Source: an uncultured Atopobium sp.
Lineage (GTDB): Bacteria > Actinomycetota > Coriobacteriia > Coriobacteriales > Atopobiaceae
Assembly: GCA_900555335.1 (NCBI GenBank)
Contig: USKU01000018.1
Coordinates: 1-15,486, forward strand
Length of the DNA: 15,486 nt
Direction of reading: 5' to 3'
Shown: positions 7,601-13,622 of the stretch, piece after piece
Position numbering within the stretch: the first letter of the stretch is position 1
How the letters are laid out: every line of letters starts with the position of its first letter
Notes under the pieces: generated by a model
Database searches by the model: none
Told to the model about the DNA's origin: nothing
What the model saw: only the letters and a program-made list of their open reading frames with translations
Translations under genes and position numbers: made by a program

Positions 7601-8473
7601 GTGGATAAGAACAACCCGCAAAACATCATTGATGCTGCTACTAAGCGTCAAAAAGATAAGGCTGTTGGCCAGTTCTCTATGTTTGATATGTTTGCAGAGG
7701 TAGAGGGTTCTGGTTTTAGTGATAGTGTCCCAGAGCCAGATGGCGTTGAGTGGGATAGGCGATTCAAACTTACCAAAGAGTACGAGGTCTTAGGCATTTA
7801 TGTCTCTGATCATCCACTTCGTCCGTATGAGTATGCCCTCGCTAAGAGCAGAGATTATGCCCTTGCAGAAATTGAAGAGAATGTAGAGGTTCAGCTTCCT
7901 AACGGTGCTATGTCTCAGCAGTTTAAAGTTCCAGAAGGTAAACCTATTCGCTTTGCGGGCATGGTTACTAATGTTATGAAGCGCACTACTAAAAACGGCG
8001 ATCCAATGGCAATTGTTACGCTTGAAGACATGGAGGGTAGCGTCACTATTGTCATGTTCCCTAAGCTCTACAAGAAGGCTGCAAGACTTCTTGCTGGAGA
8101 TGTTGACCCAGAGACTGGTGAGAGCCAGAGCGACATCTTCATTTCTGTTCTTGGAAAGCTTGAGCGCTCTGATAGAGGAGACCAGGTTATTGCTCAAGAA
8201 GTTAATCCTATTGAGCTTAACAGTGCTAACAACACACCAAAGACACTCGTTATTCATATGCCTGCTTCTCAACTTCAAAGGCAGGCTATCGAGACACTTG
8301 GACAGATCTTCTCGCGCTATCCCGGTATGGACTGTATTGAGATTAGGGTAGAAACAGACATGGGCGATGTTATGCGCATGGAAATTCCTACCAGGATTGA
8401 TGGACGTAGCATGGTTCTTTTGACCGAGCTTAAAGATTTTATTGGTCAAAGCGGATACGCACAGATTGTTTAG
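4637..8473 (+). CDS. dnaE: DNA polymerase III alpha subunit, DnaE type with intact PHP domain
   Basis: This 1278-residue protein is the replicative polymerase core. The PHP domain starts at once (HLHNHSDFSILDG, residues 5-17; TDHG 39-42; GCEAYF 130-135; NDNHY further on) and seems to keep its metal ligands. In mycobacterial DnaE1 such a domain proofreads, so this one may too. The palm has GVGPGRGSAAG around 430-440 and catalytic D475 and D477 in PDIDMDF; D640 in KMDFLGLRTLT is the likely third aspartate. A helix-hairpin-helix segment (RGVGAGVGEA) lies near 925 and an OB-fold at about 1100-1175. The C-terminal region after about 1200 should bind the clamp-loader tau subunit. The protein is longer than E. 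coli DnaE (1160) largely because of an extra hydrophilic block at about 60-122. The ribosome binding site is weak (AAGAGAAGAG only). The gene is transcribed away from pepC. Confidence 0.97.
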   Translation: MAFVHLHNHSDFSILDGASRVPDMVSKAVEFGMPALALTDHGYLFGIPDFDLACRKYNEALKDFGQWCHDVECFEKGWDLEEPPADDPNAGEHDKVHAQWASDVQIWNQTHDIEAVKANKPSPLIKPIFGCEAYFILDDCIEKGTKQVRYHLILLAKNETGYVNLMKMMSEAGSKDMFYYKPRTTLEMLKRYHEGIICTSACVSGIIPRMLFEGRPEEAERWAKIYQDIFGDDFYLEIQDHGLSDPSWGGYTDRTLAERIVKMGHDLGIKVVATNDNHYLTKEDASVQDIASCIGSGARVDDENRKRMTGSEFYLKSEQEMRQIFSWCPEAIENTIEVANKCNYELDWTHMYLPKFPDLAEGETSEERFRKECELGLARRYGDDWQNVVINEINVKDRFEYEYDIICKKGFADYFLIVQEYVRWAKENGIGVGPGRGSAAGAIVAYAMDITSFDPLENGLMFERFLSPQRSEMPDIDMDFDDERRLEVVEHVRQIYGSERVSHVITYSTIKAKQAINDACRVLGYPVYMGQRLSKMIPGDPNAHLKFVLHKAQEGQKGADQYSADFEDAYENDPDARRIIDAALSIEGLHRGEGVHACAVLIAPTPVNDHVPTKVDTKGGVEITQYEGHSVADMGLLKMDFLGLRTLTVISRAIKNVKDNYGIDIDVDNIPFTDPEIYRLLREGRTAGVFQVESAGMTATIKGMRPTEYKHIVALIALYRPGPLNAGMVTSYINRMNGREEVKDYDPRLHDILEETYGTMVYQEQVMQISMKMSGFTAGESDKVRKAVAKKKIKLMQEVVQHWDDGTDETMEAHWKNGAVRNGFDRSVAESIWDDVLEFASYAFNKSHSAGYAILVMQTAWIKAHYPHEFMAAVLTSYMGKTDKIVHYVSACRHEGIKILPPDINESGKDFTATKEGIRFGFAGIRGVGAGVGEAIMLERQKGGPFANIHDFVDRVDASQAKRNVVEALIKAGAFDSTGYTRMQMMSFVDKNNPQNIIDAATKRQKDKAVGQFSMFDMFAEVEGSGFSDSVPEPDGVEWDRRFKLTKEYEVLGIYVSDHPLRPYEYALAKSRDYALAEIEENVEVQLPNGAMSQQFKVPEGKPIRFAGMVTNVMKRTTKNGDPMAIVTLEDMEGSVTIVMFPKLYKKAARLLAGDVDPETGESQSDIFISVLGKLERSDRGDQVIAQEVNPIELNSANNTPKTLVIHMPASQLQRQAIETLGQIFSRYPGMDCIEIRVETDMGDVMRMEIPTRIDGRSMVLLTELKDFIGQSGYAQIV

Positions 8474-8498
8474 ATTCTGTCGATTCTAAATTTGCAGG

Positions 8499-8533
8499 TT
8501 ACTCTTAAGTAATAACTGTTACTATTTAAGTAA
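8499..8533. promoter_or_regulatory. tandem dyad operator candidate upstream of the superoxide reductase
   Basis: Two imperfect palindromes of the form TTACT-N4/5-AGTAA lie at 8499-8512 (TTACTCTTAAGTAA) and 8519-8533 (TTACTATTTAAGTAA). The GTTACT and TTAAGTAA parts recur 20 and 21 bases apart, placing the two sites on the same DNA face two helical turns apart. This suggests cooperative binding by a dimeric repressor or activator. The regulator family cannot be named from the sequence. The promoter probably overlaps, for example TACTAT at 8520-8525. Confidence 0.55.
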
Positions 8534-8551
8534 CACTTGCTAAGAAATTCT

Positions 8552-8567
8552 GACATCTTCGGATGTC
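8552..8567 (+). other. UUCG-capped hairpin in the 5' leader of the superoxide reductase gene
   Basis: A perfect 6-bp stem, GACATC/GATGTC, is closed by TTCG with a C-G closing pair, the especially stable cUUCGg tetraloop. It ends 3 bases before the AGAGGAG ribosome binding site (8571-8577). It has no T-run and is therefore not a terminator. It could protect the 5' end of the message or help present the ribosome binding site. Confidence 0.6.
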
Positions 8568-8582
8568 GTGAGAGGAGAAAAA

Positions 8583-8948
8583 ATGATCGACGCAAAGTTT
8601 TATCGTAACAAGGAGACAGGCGCTGTTGTTTACGGTGTCGCAGGCAACGTAGAGGCAGCAGACCTCGAGCTTCTCCAGGCTGGCGTTACTGACGCTGCAG
8701 CTGAGAAGCACGTTCCATTTGTTACTCGTGAGGGCAACACCGTTACTGTCCGTGTTGGTGAGGTTGCTCATCCAATGCTCGAAGAGCACTACATTGAGTT
8801 CATCGCTCTTGTTTCTGAGAACGGCGCTCAGTTTGCACAGCTTAAGCCTGGCCAGGAGCCAGTTGCTACCTTCACTCTTGAGGAGGGTGTTGAGGCAGAG
8901 GCTTATGAGTACTGCAACCTTCACGGTCTTTGGAAGGTTTCCCTCTAA
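8583..8948 (+). CDS. superoxide reductase (desulfoferrodoxin-like, iron-binding domain; cysteine-free N-terminus)
   Basis: This 121-residue cytoplasmic protein belongs to the desulfoferrodoxin/neelaredoxin family, which reduces superoxide to hydrogen peroxide at a non-haem iron bound by four His and one Cys. The expected ligands are all present: H43 in EKHVP, H63 and H69 in AHPMLEEHY, and C111 and H114 in YEYCNLHGLWK. The first 40 residues align with the small desulforedoxin domain of two-iron desulfoferrodoxins, but the four cysteines that would bind the second iron are absent. This resembles class III enzymes such as that of Treponema pallidum. The ATG at 8583 is chosen because AGAGGAG (8571-8577) is correctly spaced; the in-frame GTG at 8568 would overlap the hairpin and lacks a ribosome binding site. 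The gene appears monocistronic, with its own terminator, and an electron donor is not encoded nearby. Confidence 0.93.
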   Translation: MIDAKFYRNKETGAVVYGVAGNVEAADLELLQAGVTDAAAEKHVPFVTREGNTVTVRVGEVAHPMLEEHYIEFIALVSENGAQFAQLKPGQEPVATFTLEEGVEAEAYEYCNLHGLWKVSL

Positions 8949-8992
8949 GACTAATTGCTTATTCAACAAGCAAAGCTTACCTGTAAATTTGA

Positions 8993-9022
8993 ACGGAGCT
9001 GCTACCTGCGGCTCCGTTTTTT
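8993..9022 (+). terminator. rho-independent terminator after the superoxide reductase gene
   Basis: A 10-bp stem, ACGGAGCTGC (8993-9002) with GCGGCTCCGT (9008-9017), contains one T-G pair and a 5-base loop. It is followed by a run of six T (9017-9022), a standard intrinsic terminator 44 bases after the stop codon. Confidence 0.92.
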
Positions 9023-9082
9023 ATTACTACGAAAACCTGATTTTGGGTAAAAGCAACTAAAGCACTACATGATAGGAATGGT

Positions 9083-10870
9083 ATGCGTATAGCAGTCGCA
9101 CAGATAAATACTCAGGCCGGAGACTTCGAGTTTACCGCTCAGACCATGCTGGAATATGCTCAGAGAGCTCAACAGCAAGGTGCTGAGCTAGTCATTTATC
9201 CTGCGCCAACTCTTACAGGGCTGCTAAGCGTGCCAGAGGCTGACATAGAAGGGCTTTTTGCAGACCTCTCGGAGATTATCAATTCGCTTTCAGAAAAGCT
9301 TCCAATTGCGGCCCTTATTCCTGTAGTAACAGAGTTTGATGGAAGTGCAGCGAGCGAGGCTCTTCTCGTTAGAAACGGAGCTGTAACCCCGCTGAAATTG
9401 ACTGCCCAGATAGCGCACATGAGCGCTCTTGCTCGTTCTGCTAGCTCCGCACAAACATCTGGCGAGAATACCTTTGAGCTCGCAAAATTTGAAGCAGGCG
9501 GCCTTACGTTTGGCGTTGCTTTTACCTACGACGATCTTGACGCGTGGCAAGATGTCGACGACTCGTTAGATGCTGTCATTTATTTGCCGTATTTTGGCTT
9601 TGCTGTTGATGATTCGTCGTCCGCCATGGGCATGGCGGTGGCAGAAAGCCGCTATCTGGGAGATGTTGAGGAGTTTGATAGCTGGCTTATCGCTGCAAAC
9701 GCTGTTGGCGCCTATGGTAACCAGGTGTTTTGTGGTTCAAGCTTCTTCTTGTCTCCTTCAGGAGATTTGGTCAAACAAGCAGCCTCATTCTCAGAAGATA
9801 TGGTTGTCTGCGAGGTTGACCAAGATACTATCGAAAACTTTGATAGAGAAGATACTGCGGGTGTCTATAACAGCGCACTTACTACCTGGGGCGTATTGGC
9901 TACAGGAGTGCGAGACTACACAGTAAAGTCTGGCTTTGACGGCGTGTTTATTGCAGTTGATGGCTCGCTCAATTCTCTTGTTACTATGGCACTTGCTTCA
10001 GACGCCTTAGGTCCTATGCGCGTGCACGTGCTGCTGCTTCCAAACAAAGATTCTCGAGCAACAAGTGCCGCAGAGCTTCTTACCGCAAGACTTCGTGTTA
10101 ATAAGGTTGCCGTGGATAACACGGTTTTCTCGACATTGACCGACGCAAAGCTGATAAGTGCATACGGCTACGCATATGCTGACCAGCACAATTATCTAAC
10201 GCTCGAGACTGCCGATAAAACCATTCTTGCGCTCAAGGGAACAGAGATCTCTAGTGCTCACTCTTTGTGGCCACTGGGAGATATGTACCACGCAGATATC
10301 GTTGACCTTGCAAGAGTTAGAAATACCTTCTCGCCAGCTATTGACCATGCAGTTCTCGAGAATATCTCTGAGGTTGTAACTGATGGCCTAGAAAACGTTG
10401 CGCCAACTCCTCAAGAGCGCATTGAGTTTGTTGACTACGTGCTCACCAGCTACCTTGAGTGGAATAAGAGTATTTCTGCCATTGTGGAAGAAATGGGAAA
10501 GGTTGACGAGGTTAAGGCAATTATTTCTACGCTCCACGCTCGTCAAAAAGACCGTAGAAACACCACTGAGGTTCTGGAGATGTCTTCAAAGAGCCTCACA
10601 AATGCTCAAATTCCACACGCGTCAGTCTGGCAAGACAGAATTAGAGATACAAAGGCTTCCGAATCTGACCTGGTAGAGTCCTTGCGAAATTCTTTGCGAG
10701 AAATTCAAGGAGCTTCTATGCATCTGCCTGAGTTGTCAGTTGATCCAGCGGAGGCTCAGGAGGGCTTTAAGGATATGCTGGAGCTTTTAAAAGAGCTGGC
10801 ACAAGAATCTGATGCGCAAATTGGCATGGTTGACCCCAAAATGTGGAGAGGCCCTTTCTCAGAAAATTAG
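9083..10870 (+). CDS. degenerate glutamine-dependent NAD+ synthetase-like protein, probable pseudoenzyme
   Basis: This 595-residue intact frame has the full two-domain plan of glutamine-dependent NadE: a nitrilase-like amidase domain (about 1-270), then an ATP-pyrophosphatase synthetase domain (about 280-500). Homology shows in MRIAVAQINTQAGDF, in NAVGAYGNQVFCGSSF (206-221) and in ALASDALGPMRVHVLLLP (303-320), which parallels the stretch after the NadE P-loop. The catalytic signatures are not kept. The FPEL glutamate is alanine (YPAP, A41), the nucleophile position in GVxxCEDLW reads T148 (GVAFTYDDL), and the SGGxDS ATP loop reads DGSLNS (293-298). The NKSE..GY/YGDMAG region is only dimly traceable as KGTEISSA.../LGDMYH. 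A tail of about 90 residues with charged helical character ends the protein. AGGA lies 5 bases before the ATG. Function is unknown; a structural or regulatory role is possible. Confidence 0.75.
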   Translation: MRIAVAQINTQAGDFEFTAQTMLEYAQRAQQQGAELVIYPAPTLTGLLSVPEADIEGLFADLSEIINSLSEKLPIAALIPVVTEFDGSAASEALLVRNGAVTPLKLTAQIAHMSALARSASSAQTSGENTFELAKFEAGGLTFGVAFTYDDLDAWQDVDDSLDAVIYLPYFGFAVDDSSSAMGMAVAESRYLGDVEEFDSWLIAANAVGAYGNQVFCGSSFFLSPSGDLVKQAASFSEDMVVCEVDQDTIENFDREDTAGVYNSALTTWGVLATGVRDYTVKSGFDGVFIAVDGSLNSLVTMALASDALGPMRVHVLLLPNKDSRATSAAELLTARLRVNKVAVDNTVFSTLTDAKLISAYGYAYADQHNYLTLETADKTILALKGTEISSAHSLWPLGDMYHADIVDLARVRNTFSPAIDHAVLENISEVVTDGLENVAPTPQERIEFVDYVLTSYLEWNKSISAIVEEMGKVDEVKAIISTLHARQKDRRNTTEVLEMSSKSLTNAQIPHASVWQDRIRDTKASESDLVESLRNSLREIQGASMHLPELSVDPAEAQEGFKDMLELLKELAQESDAQIGMVDPKMWRGPFSEN

Positions 10871-10891
10871 TTGCATCGTTTGCGCATACTC

Positions 10892-10900
10892 TGTGATAAT
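10892..10900 (+). promoter_or_regulatory. extended -10 promoter of the ruvCAB operon
   Basis: TGTGATAAT combines a TGN extension with GATAAT (5 of 6 matches to TATAAT). TTGCAT at 10871-10876 is a weak -35 at 18 bp. Transcription would start near 10907, inside the adjacent LexA-type palindrome. Confidence 0.6.
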
Positions 10901-10921
10901 ATAGAACGAACGTTCTATATT
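10898..10921. promoter_or_regulatory. LexA (SOS) box at the ruvCAB promoter
   Basis: A perfect palindrome with 11-base arms (AATATAGAACG / CGTTCTATATT) and a 2-base centre contains GAAC-GAAC-GTTC (10904-10915), the GAAC-N4-GTTC core of Gram-positive LexA sites. It overlaps the -10 and the expected start of transcription, where a bound repressor would block RNA polymerase. The ruvC ribosome binding site AGGAGG (10922-10927) follows at once. ruv genes are SOS-regulated in many bacteria. Confidence 0.82.
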
Positions 10922-10931
10922 AGGAGGTGCA

Positions 10932-11435
10932 ATGGTAATTCTTGGAATAGACCCTGGTCTTGCTCACACTGGATGGGGAATTGTAGAGACAAGGGGTTCT
11001 GAATGCCGTGCACGCGCCTATGGATGCATAACTACAACCGCAGATGAACCAATAGATATGCGCTTGGGAAGAATCTATAACCAGATTGTTGAGGTTATAG
11101 ATAAGTTTTCACCAGAAGCTCTTTCTATTGAGAGTATTTACTTTGGACAAAACGTTAAATCTGCTATTCCTACTGCACATGCTCGCGGTGCCGCTATTGT
11201 CGCTTGTTCTAAAGCAGGTCTTACGGTTGGAGAATATACTCCAATGCAGATAAAGCAGGCTGTTGTTGGTACGGGAGCTGCTGATAAACAGCAGGTTATG
11301 TATATGGTTCAAAACATATTGTGCTTGGACCATCAGCCTCATCCAGATCACGCGGCTGACGCTTTAGCTGCTGCAGTTTGTCACGCTAATCTTGTAAGAA
11401 CCACCTCGCTTGGAAAGGGAAGAATACAACTATGA
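10932..11435 (+). CDS. ruvC: Holliday junction resolvase RuvC (crossover junction endodeoxyribonuclease)
   Basis: This 167-residue, full-length RuvC is the dimeric endonuclease that cuts four-way junctions after RuvAB branch migration. The RNase H-fold acidic residues are visible: D7 in LGIDPGLAHTGWG, E67 in LSIESIYFG and D143 in HAADALAAAVCH. The fourth metal-site position is H140, as in Thermus RuvC, rather than the aspartate of E. coli. AGGAGG at 10922-10927 gives a strong ribosome binding site 4 bases before the ATG. It is the first gene of a tight operon; its TGA overlaps the ruvA start (ATGA). Expression should rise with DNA damage through the LexA palindrome just upstream. Confidence 0.97.
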   Translation: MVILGIDPGLAHTGWGIVETRGSECRARAYGCITTTADEPIDMRLGRIYNQIVEVIDKFSPEALSIESIYFGQNVKSAIPTAHARGAAIVACSKAGLTVGEYTPMQIKQAVVGTGAADKQQVMYMVQNILCLDHQPHPDHAADALAAAVCHANLVRTTSLGKGRIQL

Positions 11436-12064
11436 TTGTCCAGCTTACGGGCACACTTGTATCCGTTACTCCTTCAGTTGCTGTTCTCGACGTCAATGGT
11501 GTTGGGTATGAGCTGGGTATATCAGCTTCAACAGCTGCTGCACTTCCACAAGCGGGCGAGGCAGGTGTTACCGTTTTAACTCGTATGGTAGTCAGAGAAG
11601 ATTCGATGGAACTCTTTGGATTTGCTTCGCGAGAAGAGCGAGCGCTCTTTGATCGCTTGCGCGCAATTTCTGGAGTAGGTCCTAAATTGGCTCTTTCTGT
11701 GCTTTCTACGTTTACGCCACAACAACTTGCGGTAATTGTGGCTACCAATGACGGAAATCGTCTTAAGAGTGTCTCTGGCCTTGGTAAGAAGAAGGCAGAG
11801 CGCTTAGTAATTGAACTTTCTGATGTGTTCGCAAAAGATGTAGAGCTTAAGCAGCTTGTTGGTCTTACGTCTCCTGCAGACTTTGCTGCTATTCCAAAAC
11901 CTGCTGTAACCTCTGTAGAATCAGAGACTATTGAGGCTCTTCTTGGAATGGGCTTTACTTCTCAGGAAGCAATGCTTGCTCTTGAGGGCTATGAAGAGGC
12001 TGGTGCTATTACAATTGAAGCTGCTATTGGATATGCACTAAGGCGTTTGGGAAGTGGTAATTAA
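11432..12064 (+). CDS. ruvA: Holliday junction branch migration protein RuvA
   Basis: This 210-residue RuvA is the junction-binding tetramer that loads the RuvB motor. An OB-fold (about 1-65) opens with [10 protein letters not shown] and contains VNGVGYEL. Two helix-hairpin-helix motifs follow: [10 protein letters not shown] (79-88) and [12 protein letters not shown] (114-125). After a linker of about 140-163 comes the mobile domain III ([18 protein letters not shown], 167-184), which contacts RuvB. The start is translationally coupled to ruvC through an ATGA overlap, with a purine-rich GGAAAGGGAAG a little upstream inside ruvC. Its stop overlaps the ruvB start by one base (TAATG). Confidence 0.97.
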   Translation: MIVQLTGTLVSVTPSVAVLDVNGVGYELGISASTAAALPQAGEAGVTVLTRMVVREDSMELFGFASREERALFDRLRAISGVGPKLALSVLSTFTPQQLAVIVATNDGNRLKSVSGLGKKKAERLVIELSDVFAKDVELKQLVGLTSPADFAAIPKPAVTSVESETIEALLGMGFTSQEAMLALEGYEEAGAITIEAAIGYALRRLGSGN

Positions 12065-13131
12065 TGTGGGAAGCAGATGCAGATAACTTATTTGAGTCGT
12101 CGTCTACTCCAGCTCCATTTCCAGGACACACTTCTCAACGTGTAGTTTCTAGTGGACTTCAGGCAGAAGATCTGGAGCAAGATAGAAACTTGCGACCAAA
12201 AACTCTTGATGAGTATCTTGGTCAAGAGCGCGTTAAATCAAATCTCCGTGTTCTTATTGAGGCTGCAAAAAGTCGTAATGAGCCGCTTGATCACGTTATT
12301 TTTTCTGGCCCTCCAGGCCTTGGTAAAACAACGCTTGCAGGTGTTTTAGCAGGAGAAATGGGCTCAAAGCTTCATACAACCTCTGGCCCCGCAATTGAGC
12401 GAGCAGGAGATTTAGCAGCAATTCTCACCAATCTTGAAGAGGGAGATATCCTCTTTGTTGATGAGATTCACAGACTTAATCACCAGGTTGAAGAAATTTT
12501 GTATCCAGCAATGGAAGACTTCTTCTTAGATATTGTTATTGGCAAAGGTCCTGCGGCAAGGTCAATCAGGCTTGATATTCCACGCTTTACCCTTGTGGCT
12601 GCAACAACAAGAACGGGACTTTTGACTGGTCCTTTGCGTGATCGTTTTGGTATTTCTTATCGCCTTGACTACTATACTGTTCCTGAGCTTCAGACTATTG
12701 TCATGCGCTCGGCAAACATCCTTGATGTAGAAGTTGATGAGCAGGGAGCTGCTGAAATTGCTTCTCGATCAAGAGGTACACCGCGTTTGGCAAACCGTCT
12801 GTTAAAACGCGTACGAGATTACGCACAAGTTAAAGCTGAAGGTACTATTACCTGGCAGGTAGCCTCAGAAGCGCTTTCATTCTTTGAGATTGACGAGCTT
12901 GGTCTAGATGTAATGGACGTGCGTGTTTTACGTGCGCTTTGTGAGACGTTCAGAGGTCGTCCGGTTGGTCTCACAACCATTGCAAGTGCAGTCTCAGAGG
13001 ATCCGTCTACACTTGAAGATGTTTATGAGCCATATCTTTTGCAGCAAGGGCTTATTATTAGAACACCTCAAGGTAGACAGGCAACGCATGCTGCATTTGA
13101 TCACTTACGTATTCCTGTTCCTACTAACTAG
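12064..13131 (+). CDS. ruvB: Holliday junction DNA helicase RuvB
   Basis: This 355-residue AAA+ ATPase forms the hexameric ring that pumps DNA through the RuvA-bound junction. [11 protein letters not shown] (44-54) opens the conserved part. Walker A is GPPGLGKTT (82-90), Walker B is FVDEIH (131-136), sensor 1 lies in AATTRTGLL (179-187), and the arginine-finger region is LRDRFGI (191-197). [17 protein letters not shown] (238-254) is the sensor-2 helix. The winged-helix C-terminus has [16 protein letters not shown]. The N-terminus before RPK is about 43 residues, roughly 20 longer than in E. coli. The TAATG start is one base into the ruvA stop, so the two are translationally coupled. Confidence 0.97.
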   Translation: MWEADADNLFESSSTPAPFPGHTSQRVVSSGLQAEDLEQDRNLRPKTLDEYLGQERVKSNLRVLIEAAKSRNEPLDHVIFSGPPGLGKTTLAGVLAGEMGSKLHTTSGPAIERAGDLAAILTNLEEGDILFVDEIHRLNHQVEEILYPAMEDFFLDIVIGKGPAARSIRLDIPRFTLVAATTRTGLLTGPLRDRFGISYRLDYYTVPELQTIVMRSANILDVEVDEQGAAEIASRSRGTPRLANRLLKRVRDYAQVKAEGTITWQVASEALSFFEIDELGLDVMDVRVLRALCETFRGRPVGLTTIASAVSEDPSTLEDVYEPYLLQQGLIIRTPQGRQATHAAFDHLRIPVPTN

Positions 13132-13145
13132 TAGATTGGAACAAA

Positions 13146-13541
13146 ATGCTTCAACGAGATTACATTTTGGAAGTAATCGATGACTTTACTTCAACGGTCA
13201 CAGCAGGCTTTGGAAATGCTTTAGAGACTCAAACTGAAGAGTCACTCGATGGGGTAGAGGCAGCTGTTGCAGAGCTCATTGATTTGAGCCCAGAGACTGC
13301 TCTTGCGCTTTCGCCAGACTCTCTTGTAACTATGATGTTGCTCTCCGGCGTAGCTGATTCAGTTGCAGAGTATGTGGTGTATGCACTCGATAGGCTCTCT
13401 CACGTTTATGAGCAACTAGGAGACGGGGATAAGGCTGGTCTCAGAAGACAGCAGGCAGTAGCGGTTGCACAGTCCTTCTCGGTAGATCAAAACGCTACTC
13501 CAGAGCAATTTAAGGATTTTGAAGCAAAGTATTTTGCGTAA
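13146..13541 (+). CDS. uncharacterised 131-residue helical protein in the ruv operon (possibly DUF6483 family)
   Basis: The gene starts 14 bases after ruvB and ends before a strong terminator, so it is almost certainly the last gene of the ruv transcript. The opening MLQRDYILEVIDDF resembles short Gram-positive proteins that begin M-x-x-x-DYILRxIE (DUF6483), but I recall this only by motif and cannot confirm it. The protein is acidic and mostly helical. Residues 72-112 have a tetratricopeptide-like look (YVVYALDRLSHVYEQLGD, then RRQQAVAVA). There are no signal peptide, membrane helix or cysteines. The ribosome binding site is weak (TGGAA). The function is unknown; SOS control would come from the shared promoter. 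Confidence 0.82.
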   Translation: MLQRDYILEVIDDFTSTVTAGFGNALETQTEESLDGVEAAVAELIDLSPETALALSPDSLVTMMLLSGVADSVAEYVVYALDRLSHVYEQLGDGDKAGLRRQQAVAVAQSFSVDQNATPEQFKDFEAKYFA

Positions 13542-13561
13542 CCACATTTTATAAGCTAACA

Positions 13562-13596
13562 AATAAACCCCAGCTCAATATGAGTTGGGGTTTATT
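13562..13596. terminator. bidirectional intrinsic terminator between convergent genes
   Basis: A 16-bp stem (AATAAACCCCAGCTCA with TGAGTTGGGGTTTATT, one G-T pair) has a 3-base loop. A-rich and T-rich flanks give a U-rich tail in both directions. It lies 20 bases after the ruv operon and 26 bases past the stop of the minus-strand surface protein, serving both. Confidence 0.92.
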
Positions 13597-13622
13597 GCTA
13601 TAGAGCTTCATGTTTAGTTGGA

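Noticed and set aside
7790..8449. 219-residue minus-strand open frame inside dnaE
   Set aside because: Antisense to the OB-fold and C-terminal region of DnaE, with no family resemblance; a shadow frame.
8568..8582. GTG start adding five residues to the superoxide reductase
   Set aside because: It has no ribosome binding site and would begin at the edge of the UUCG hairpin; the ATG at 8583 has AGAGGAG at the right distance.
8954..8977. Small TTGCTT/AAGCAA hairpin after the superoxide reductase stop
   Set aside because: A 6-bp AT-rich stem with no T-run; the real terminator lies 30 bases further on.
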